Shown one piece after another: positions 58,248-64,000 of a DNA stretch of 64,000 nt. This DNA is from Trebonia sp963771985 (lineage in GTDB: Bacteria; Actinomycetota; Actinomycetes; Streptosporangiales; Streptosporangiaceae): assembly GCA_963771985.1 (NCBI GenBank), contig CAVYVO010000022.1:186001-250000 (forward strand). Direction: 5' to 3'. Position 1 is the stretch's first letter, and every line of letters begins with the position of its first letter. Made by a program: the position numbers and the translations under genes. The notes beneath the pieces were generated by a model that was not told where the DNA came from, ran no database searches, and saw nothing but the letters and a program-made list of their open reading frames with translations.

Positions 58248-59834
58248 ATGGACGCGGACATCGTCGTGGCCGGCGCCGGGCACAACAGCCTGATCGCCGC
58301 CTGCTACCTGGCGAAGGCCGGATACCGGTGCCTGGTGCTCGACGCCAGGCACATCCCCGGCGGCGGGGCTACCACCGAGGAGATCCTGCTGCCCGGGTAC
58401 GGCATCGACACCTGTGCCACCGGTCACACGCTGATCCGGGTCAACCCGCTGCTCACCAGGGACGAGCTGGGGCTGATCGCCCGCTACGGGCTCCGGTATA
58501 CCGATCCGGACCCGGTCGCCCACGTGGCTTTCCCGGACGGCGCGCAGCTCACCATGTGGCTCGACAGGGACCGCACCACGGCGGAGATCGGCCGGTTCTC
58601 GGCCGCGGACGCGCTGGCCTATCAGCGTCTTCTCGACGAGTACGACGACGTGAAGTCGGCTTTCAGCGGTTCCCAGTTCACCCCGGTCGGCTTCGGGCCG
58701 TCGCTGGACGCGCGTCTCGCGTCGCATCCGCGTGGCCGCCTGTGGCAGCGACGGCGCGCGCTATCCGCGTGGGACGTGATCAGGCACGAGTTCACCAGCC
58801 GGCACGTCCAGGCGTTCATGCTGTGGATGGCGTTCCAGACCAACCAGGCGGTCGACGTGCCCGGTTCCGGCGTCCTCGCCTACTCGCTCATCTACGGCCG
58901 CCAGCAGCGCAGCTGGTCGATCATCCCGGGCGGGTCCGGCAAGCTGACGGAGGCGCTGACCGGCTACCTGACCGACCACGGTGGCACCGTGCTGTGCGAC
59001 AAGCGCGTCACCCGCCTGCTGCTCGACGGGGACCGGTGTGTCGGAGTCGAGACCGCCGACGGCGGGCAGTACCGGGCGGGGAAAGCGGTACTGTCAACGA
59101 TTCACGTCACCCAGCTCAGGGATATGGCCCCGGCACGGATGTGGCCGGAGGAGTTTCACTACGGCATCGACACATATGACGTCGGCATCCCTGGCTTCGG
59201 CGTCTATCTCGCGACCAGCGCCCCGCCGGTGTTCCACACCCCGGATGGAGGCCAGCGCACGGCTGTGTCGGCCGGGACCGTCGGCTGGCCGGAAGACGTC
59301 ATCCGGCTCGGGCAGGACCTGCGAGCGGGACGGTTCGTCGCGGACGTGCCCTGGCTCCTCGTGGCCACGCCCACCCTGGCGGACCCGAGCCGTGCGCCGT
59401 CAGGCAAGCACACGGTCAAGCTGCTCAGCCAGCAGGTCTACGAGCTGCCCGCCGGTATGCCCGGCTGGGACGCGGTGAAGGCCGGGCACGCCGAACGCCA
59501 GCTCGAGCACCTGCGGCTGGCCGCGCCCGGTTTCACCGAGGACGTTATCCTCGCGCGGCTGGTCAAGTCACCGGTGGACTACGAACGTCTCAACCCGCAC
59601 ATGGTGCATGGCGCGTTCCACGGCGGCGACCGCGGGGTAGCGCAAAGCGGGCCGCTGCGTCCCGTACCGGGCTGGGCGTCACATCGGATGCCGATCGCCG
59701 GGCTGTACCAAACCGGCGCGACCACGCACCCAGGCGGTTCGATCACCGGAGCGCCCGGGCGGAACGCCGCCATCGTGCTACTGCACGACCTCGGCCACGA
59801 CCCGGACGAGGTGCTGAGCGCGCCACCCGGCTGA
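58248..59834 (+). CDS. CrtI/phytoene desaturase-like FAD oxidoreductase
   Basis: A flavin-dependent amine oxidase/CrtI-type protein of 528 residues. The N-terminal FAD fold is VVAGAGHNSLIAACYLAKAG (near 6-25), followed by LVLDARHIPGGGATTEE. The C-terminal family end is present: GLYQTGATTHPGGSITGAPGRNAA, here quoted in part as TGATTHPGGSITGAPGRN (near 490-507). Members act on carotenoids or other polyprenoid or retinoid substrates, but no carotenoid genes are adjacent, so the substrate is open. ATG 58248 is chosen; GAGG lies a few bases upstream. Confidence 0.85.
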   Translation: MDADIVVAGAGHNSLIAACYLAKAGYRCLVLDARHIPGGGATTEEILLPGYGIDTCATGHTLIRVNPLLTRDELGLIARYGLRYTDPDPVAHVAFPDGAQLTMWLDRDRTTAEIGRFSAADALAYQRLLDEYDDVKSAFSGSQFTPVGFGPSLDARLASHPRGRLWQRRRALSAWDVIRHEFTSRHVQAFMLWMAFQTNQAVDVPGSGVLAYSLIYGRQQRSWSIIPGGSGKLTEALTGYLTDHGGTVLCDKRVTRLLLDGDRCVGVETADGGQYRAGKAVLSTIHVTQLRDMAPARMWPEEFHYGIDTYDVGIPGFGVYLATSAPPVFHTPDGGQRTAVSAGTVGWPEDVIRLGQDLRAGRFVADVPWLLVATPTLADPSRAPSGKHTVKLLSQQVYELPAGMPGWDAVKAGHAERQLEHLRLAAPGFTEDVILARLVKSPVDYERLNPHMVHGAFHGGDRGVAQSGPLRPVPGWASHRMPIAGLYQTGATTHPGGSITGAPGRNAAIVLLHDLGHDPDEVLSAPPG

Positions 59835-59962
59835 GGCCGGTTGCGCGACCCGGCCCGCTCCCGCGTGGTTTCCTACGCCCTGCCGTCGCGGCGGGTACGC
59901 AGGCCGCCGCCGGATACCGGAAAATACCGGCAAAACGGGCGCTGCTGAACCGCCTCGTCATC

Positions 59963-60008
59963 ATAATGGATCGCCAGGCACCCCAGGATGTGCCTTTCGA
60001 TCCATTAT
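59963..60008. terminator. bidirectional hairpin between convergent genes
   Basis: ATAATGGATCG (59963-59973) pairs perfectly with CGATCCATTAT (59998-60008); inside, AGGCAC pairs with GTGCCT, leaving a 2-nt bulge and an 8-nt loop. It lies between the convergent CrtI-like and flavodoxin genes, so it is a plausible two-way terminator. CTTTCGAAAG, another palindrome, follows directly. Confidence 0.6.
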
Positions 60009-60075
60009 CTTTCGAAAGCAGGTTCGCGACGCTCTCCCAGGGCCGGCCGGCGGCTCCGGCGGCGCAACCGGCCGG

Positions 60076-60525
60076 TTAGAGCAGGTTCGCGGCGACCGTG
60101 GCGCCTAGTTCGCGGCATTGCCGCTCGACGTCGTTGCCCACCGGGCCGATCGCCTCCACCGGGTTGACCACCTCGGCCCAGCCCAGCCCCGTCGCGATGG
60201 ACTTGACCGCCCGGACCGCCCCGGTAATGTCGCTGGCTCCGTGCACGTACAGGCCGTAGGGCGCCCCTGTCTTAGCTTGCAGGCAGGGGTAATAGATCTG
60301 GTCGAAGAAGTGCTTGAGCGCGCCCGACATGTAGCCGATGTTCGCCGGGGTGCCGAGGACGAACCCGTCCGCGGCCAACACGTCCGGGACGGTCGTCGCC
60401 AGCGCGGGGGAAACCGCGACGTCGATCGCGTCGAGTTCGGGGTCGCGCGTGCCTGCCACGACCGCCTCGAGCATCGCCTGCAGTGCCGGAGACGACGTGT
60501 GGTGGACGACCAGCAGTCGCGGCAA
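60076..60525 (-). CDS. flavodoxin-fold NAD(P)H-dependent oxidoreductase
   Basis: A small flavodoxin-like protein of about 149 residues. Pattern: PRLLVVHHTSSPALQAMLEA (FMN phosphate loop), ADGFVLGTPANIGYMSGALK and HFFDQIYYPCL (near 55-87), then YGLYVHGASDITGAVRAVKS. It resembles NADPH-dependent FMN reductase-type proteins; the partner is unknown. TTG 60525 is chosen since GGGAGG lies 7 nt upstream; ATG 60540, overlapping that site, is the alternative. Convergent to the CrtI-like gene with a hairpin between. Confidence 0.75.
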   Translation of the reverse strand: MPRLLVVHHTSSPALQAMLEAVVAGTRDPELDAIDVAVSPALATTVPDVLAADGFVLGTPANIGYMSGALKHFFDQIYYPCLQAKTGAPYGLYVHGASDITGAVRAVKSIATGLGWAEVVNPVEAIGPVGNDVERQCRELGATVAANLL

Positions 60526-60703
60526 GCGGGCACCTCCCATCCGGCGGCATTGTCGAGCAGGATACGGGACCGGGGCGTCACCCGGCTCGAGTGAGGCTTG
60601 ACCTGGGCAATCGCGGTGCATGGATATCGTTTTCGCGGGTAGCCGGACCGCCGTGGCAGTGTATAGTTCCGATGCTCACCCGCTGCAGCCTCGCGGAGGC
60701 CAC

Positions 60704-60916
60704 GTGCGCACGCATCGCTACCGCATCACCGTCGCTGGTGCTCTGGGCAGAACGAGCCGTGAGATCTTCGCGGATTTCGCGATCGAGACCAACGGCGCGA
60801 AGACCGTTCTGTCCGGCGACCTCGACGACTCGGGCCTTTACGGCGCGCTGAACCGCCTCCAGATGCTCCGCCTGGAACTGCTCGAACTGGTCCGGATGCC
60901 GGACGGCCTCACCTGA
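60704..60916 (+). CDS. small paralogue A of the LuxR-linked trio
   Basis: A 70-residue protein with the pattern YRITVAGALGRTSREIFADF, then KTVLSGDLDDSGLYGALNRL and LELLELVRM. It is a paralogue of the two genes at 60986 and 61208: all three share (Y)-(E/R)-I-x-(V/I)-x-G, T-V-(L/I)-S-G-(D/S/E) and a final L-x-L-(L/V)-(E/D) segment. Such short beta-alpha proteins occur near MalT-like LuxR regulators in actinomycetes; function unknown. GTG 60704 has GGAGG 4 nt upstream. It is read opposite to its two paralogues. Confidence 0.65.
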   Translation: MRTHRYRITVAGALGRTSREIFADFAIETNGAKTVLSGDLDDSGLYGALNRLQMLRLELLELVRMPDGLT

Positions 60917-60985
60917 GGCCGAGGGCGGCACCAGGCACTACCTGAGACCAGAACCGCCAGCTGATATCGCTGAAGCCTGATATCG

Positions 60986-61186
60986 CTAAGGCGCCTGCCG
61001 CACGTCGACGAGCTCCAGGCCGAGCGCGCGCACGCGGTCGAGCATGGCGTGCAGGTCGCTTTGCTCGAGCGAGCCGGACAGGACGGTGCTGGTCGGCTCG
61101 ACCTCCACGTCCAGGTCAGCGAACGCCTCACGTGCGGCGGGACCGATCGAGCCGATCACCCTGATCTCATAGGTACGCCTGGCCAC
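60986..61186 (-). CDS. small paralogue B of the LuxR-linked trio
   Basis: A 66-residue protein: RRTYEIRVIGSIGPAAREAF, then STVLSGSLEQSDLHAMLDRV and LGLELVDVRQAP. It is clearly homologous to paralogues A and C over the whole length. There are no cysteines, signal or membrane segment. ATG 61186 has GGAGG upstream. Same strand as paralogue C and the LuxR regulator. Confidence 0.7.
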   Translation of the reverse strand: MARRTYEIRVIGSIGPAAREAFADLDVEVEPTSTVLSGSLEQSDLHAMLDRVRALGLELVDVRQAP

Positions 61187-61207
61187 CGAGGCCTCCTTCC
61201 AGGAGTG

Positions 61208-61462
61208 TCACCGCGGCGTCTGCTCCGTGGACCCGCGAACCCGGCGAGCCTCCAGGAGGTCGAGGCCTAGGGACCTGATCCGTTCCAGCACGCCGTGCAA
61301 CGCCGCCTGGTCAAACTCGCCGCTGATGACCGTGACCCCGCTGCGGATCGACACATCGAGCCCAGCGAATGCCCTGGCCGCCATCTCATCGAGCTGACCC
61401 GCGATACGGATCTCATAGCGCGCGGGCACAAGATCCTCCCTACGCTTCTTCGCGGTTATCAC
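61208..61462 (-). CDS. small paralogue C of the LuxR-linked trio
   Basis: An 84-residue protein: a basic lead (TAKKRREDLVPA), then RYEIRIAGQLDEMAARAFAG, VISGEFDQAALHGVLERI and LGLDLLEARRV. It follows the LuxR regulator on the same strand by about 90 bp, and paralogue B follows by 22 bp, so all three minus-strand genes may share a transcript. Function is unknown; the three copies suggest a small structural or signalling module. Confidence 0.7.
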   Translation of the reverse strand: MITAKKRREDLVPARYEIRIAGQLDEMAARAFAGLDVSIRSGVTVISGEFDQAALHGVLERIRSLGLDLLEARRVRGSTEQTPR

Positions 61463-61550
61463 CCCTGATCCTCGCAGCTGGAAACCGAACCGAGGTCACT
61501 CGCGACGGGTGAAGGCCAGCCTGCCGGCTACCGGGCGGGCGTGCTCGGGG

Positions 61551-64000
61551 TCAGATCAGCTCCAGTTCGCGGGCCCGCAGCACGGCGTCCCGCCTGCGAT
61601 TGGCGGGAAGCTTGCGGTAGATGGCCGCCAGATGGGTCTTGACCGTGTTCACCGACAGGCACAGCTCGTCGGCGATCTCCACCGTCGACATGCTGGTGGC
61701 GAGGAAGCGCAAGATGGTCAGCTCTCGCTGAGTGAGCGGCTCGGGCAGGTCGCGCGGCAGCCGCGGCGCCGGTATCGGGGGCGGCGCCGGCGCGGTGGCG
61801 GGCAGCGGCACGGGCCATCGCGCCGCGATGTCGGGATGCCGGGCGAGCAGCGCGCTGAACGTGTCGTTCACGTGCAGGAACGGCAGCACGATCTCTCCCC
61901 TGGCGACCTCGATGGCGCGGATGAGGATCTCCAGCGTCCTGCCCAGGTCACCGCACATCTGCGCGATGCGCGCGTCGCACAGCATCGCGTCCACGAGGAC
62001 GAAGCGGCCCGTCTGCGCGCTCGGGGTGGTCAGCACGCTGCGAACGCAGTCGCGCGCGCTGCGCAGGTCACTCAGCGCGATATGAGCCCGTGCCCGCGAC
62101 GTCGCGGTCACGATCCCGAAGTCCGTGCCCCGGTACGATTCGAGCAGCGAGAGCGCCGAACGCGGCCGCCCCAGGGAGGTATCCAGGTCGGCGAGCATGA
62201 TGTCGCGGTGAAGGGCCAGCAGAGGCGGTATCCGGCGGCCGCTCTCCTCGCGCAGGACCGCTCGCGCTTCGGCTTCCTGACCGTGGGCCAGCAGCACGTT
62301 CGCCCGCCCGAGCGCGAGGGCAGCCGTGAGGCCGGAGTCCGCGCCGACCACATCGGTTAGCAGTATCCGCTGTAGGATCCGTGCCGGAACGCCGGGGTCG
62401 CCCGCGATCATGGCGCGCATCACCGCCGCCAGTTCCAGGGTCGGCGGCATGCCCAGGCTCTCCTTTTTCCGGAGCGCGTGCGCGCGCTGGACGGCCTCAT
62501 CCGCGTGGTTGCTCCGCGACCAGAAGCTGTCGACGAACGCGACCATGCCAAGGGCCTCGAGCTCGAGGATCGCCGAGCCGTCGCGCTGCGCCTCCGCCAG
62601 CGCCTCGTCAAGCAGCGCGCCGACGTCCTCGTGCCTGCCGCACCACAGGTGCGTGCTGGCTTGTGCCAGCAGCACCGCGGCCCGCAGCCCGAGCAGGGAA
62701 GGGGGCTTCGCGTCGTCGCCGTCGCCGCTCCTGCCGAGGAGGCGGCTGGCCGCCATGTCGACGGCTTCGATATCGAATGCCTTCTGCCCGAGGATGAGCT
62801 GGACCAGATCGCGGGTGGCCACCAGGTCGGGATCCGGCGGGGCCTGCCGCGCCCGCAACCGCTCGAGCTCGGCCGCCGCCGCGTCCGGGTCGGCGAAGAT
62901 GGCCGCGATTACCGAGCTGGCGATGACCGCCTCGGCTGGCCTGGCGGGCTCGGTGTCGCCGGAGACGGTCTCCGGGTGCTCGCCCGCGGCCGTTTCGTCC
63001 TCGTCCGGGAGGCCCGGGAGCAGCGGCAGCAGCTCGCGGAGCCCGACCCTCGACAGGTCCTGCCGGCGCGTGAACGCGTCCGCCAGCCCGCCCCGGGCCA
63101 GGAGTGCCGCGACACGTGGCCCGTCGCTGGCCTGCACTGCCCAGTGGACCGCGCTGCCGAGGTCATCGTTGGCCTCGAACCAGGCGGCTGCCCGCTTCTT
63201 GAGGGCGCCTACGGCTTCGCCGTCCTGCCGCTGCAGAAGGTAGCGAAGGATCTCTCCGAAAAGCTGGTGATAGCGGTAACGCGTCTGCAGCGGATCCAGC
63301 GGTATGACAAACGAATTCTTCCGCGCGAGGTCCGCGAGCATCTCGCCGCAGCCGGTCATCCCGGTGATCACCTCGGCTAGCGGTCCCGCCACCTCGTCAA
63401 GGAAGCTGGTCTCGATCAGGAGCTGACGGTGCGGCGCCGGCAGCAGGCGGAGCACCTCGTCCACGAGATACTCCCCGATGCTTCCGGGGTCCAGCGCGAG
63501 CTGGGTAACGAAGCCCGCGGGGTACTCGGTGCCCTCCATGCGCATCGCGGACAGCCGTACTCCGGCCGCCCAGCCCTCCGTCCGTGCCACGAGCATGTCG
63601 AAATCGCGCTTCGGGAGGCTGACGTCGTGCACGGCGAGCACCTGGCTGATCTCCTGTGGCGTCATAGCCAGGTCCGCCGCCCGCAGTTCGAGCATCTGCC
63701 CGGCCAGGCGGTACCTGTGCAGCGGGAGGAGCGGATCGCTGCGCGCGGCCAGGATGAGCCGCAGCCCCGGCTGCCGCCCCCGGACCAGCCTGTCCAGGCT
63801 GTCCAGGACGTCGGGATTGCTGATCACGTGGGCGTCGTCGATGACCACGACGAGCTGGTCCGCCGAGTCCGGGACCTGGCTGAAGAGCATCTGCACCAGG
63901 TCCAGCCCCGGATTGAGCGTCGTCCCGACCGGGGAATCGCAGTCCGTGCCGTCAGGGCCAGGCAGTGCTGACTCGAGAAGACGCCAGAAGCGGCGCGGCT
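61551..64000 (-). CDS. MalT-like LuxR family ATPase regulator (5' end outside window)
   Basis: The C-terminal part of a large MalT/LAL-type regulator; the frame runs past the window end, where it reads PRRFWRLLESALPG, so the Walker A motif is not seen. Visible: LVVVIDDAHVISNPDVLDSL (Walker B), LILAARSDPLLPLHRYRLAG, then FLDEVAGPLAEVITGMTGCG and a TPR-like helical middle. The C-terminal LuxR helix-turn-helix is PLTQRELTILRFLATSMSTV, then LCLSVNTVKTHLAAIYRKL, complete and ending at 61551. Such proteins bind a small inducer through the TPR domain and activate transcription. The target is unknown; three small paralogues lie just downstream. Confidence 0.88.
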   Translation of the reverse strand, partial: PRRFWRLLESALPGPDGTDCDSPVGTTLNPGLDLVQMLFSQVPDSADQLVVVIDDAHVISNPDVLDSLDRLVRGRQPGLRLILAARSDPLLPLHRYRLAGQMLELRAADLAMTPQEISQVLAVHDVSLPKRDFDMLVARTEGWAAGVRLSAMRMEGTEYPAGFVTQLALDPGSIGEYLVDEVLRLLPAPHRQLLIETSFLDEVAGPLAEVITGMTGCGEMLADLARKNSFVIPLDPLQTRYRYHQLFGEILRYLLQRQDGEAVGALKKRAAAWFEANDDLGSAVHWAVQASDGPRVAALLARGGLADAFTRRQDLSRVGLRELLPLLPGLPDEDETAAGEHPETVSGDTEPARPAEAVIASSVIAAIFADPDAAAAELERLRARQAPPDPDLVATRDLVQLILGQKAFDIEAVDMAASRLLGRSGDGDDAKPPSLLGLRAAVLLAQASTHLWCGRHEDVGALLDEALAEAQRDGSAILELEALGMVAFVDSFWSRSNHADEAVQRAHALRKKESLGMPPTLELAAVMRAMIAGDPGVPARILQRILLTDVVGADSGLTAALALGRANVLLAHGQEAEARAVLREESGRRIPPLLALHRDIMLADLDTSLGRPRSALSLLESYRGTDFGIVTATSRARAHIALSDLRSARDCVRSVLTTPSAQTGRFVLVDAMLCDARIAQMCGDLGRTLEILIRAIEVARGEIVLPFLHVNDTFSALLARHPDIAARWPVPLPATAPAPPPIPAPRLPRDLPEPLTQRELTILRFLATSMSTVEIADELCLSVNTVKTHLAAIYRKLPANRRRDAVLRARELELI

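Overview
The window is GC-rich and reads as the chromosome of an actinomycete, probably a filamentous soil type. Supporting signs are leaderless starts, actinobacterial housekeeping families (MoeZ, AdnA/AdnB, Ku, DUF3107, DUF6758, MarC), F420-type oxidoreductases, a mycofactocin-type MftD, large LuxR/ATPase regulators and an oligopeptide-type sugar ABC operon. I cannot place it to genus.

Layout. Positions 1-13.5 kb carry a conserved actinobacterial block: DUF6758, PHP phosphoesterase, DUF4253, MarC, MBL hydrolase and RecB-like nuclease on the plus strand; alpha/beta hydrolase, DEAD-box helicase, DUF3107, TetR, a small acidic protein and a broken FAD oxidoreductase on the minus strand; then Ku, a second hydrolase and MoeZ. 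Positions 13.5-21 kb hold a repeat-rich gap, ManA, a hydrolase, an MBL protein, a methyltransferase, a membrane protein with a mycosin-like protease, and an ATL protein. Positions 21-36 kb hold adnA and adnB (order as in mycobacteria), pushed apart by an MBL gene, a TnpB element and GntR remnants, followed by a thiamine-binding protein, a cupin, PurM, an M20 dipeptidase and NudC. Positions 36-46 kb are regulatory: a winged-helix protein, a PPOX protein, an MFS/TetR pair with two operators, MftD, a DksA-like protein and a LuxR/ATPase regulator. Positions 46-58 kb form one sugar island: SBP, DppB, DppC, OppD, OppF, GH4, GH9 and an amino-sugar kinase on the minus strand, tightly coupled, with a divergent ROK repressor and a 9-5-9 palindromic operator between them. 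The logic is import of a beta-linked oligosaccharide, cleavage, phosphorylation and ROK control. Positions 58-64 kb hold a CrtI-like oxidoreductase, a flavodoxin-fold protein, three small paralogues and a MalT-like LuxR regulator cut by the window end.

Two kinds of signal stand above the gene list. First, several families of dispersed structured repeats: a 71-bp AT-rich element bounded by GATC (four copies of exactly 71 bp); a 20-bp palindrome, GGTCGATTGCGCAATCGACC, mostly in tandem at an exact 31-bp pitch at the 5' ends of genes; and G-tract/C-tract hairpins, some lying in frame inside genes. Second, five genes are frameshifted at seven points. Four of these points share the same local sequence, YTC-GAA-CGC, with one extra base; the other three lie in CCGG/CCCGG runs. 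Because purM and adnB are among them, systematic sequence error is the first explanation to test, but the shared motif deserves a direct check.
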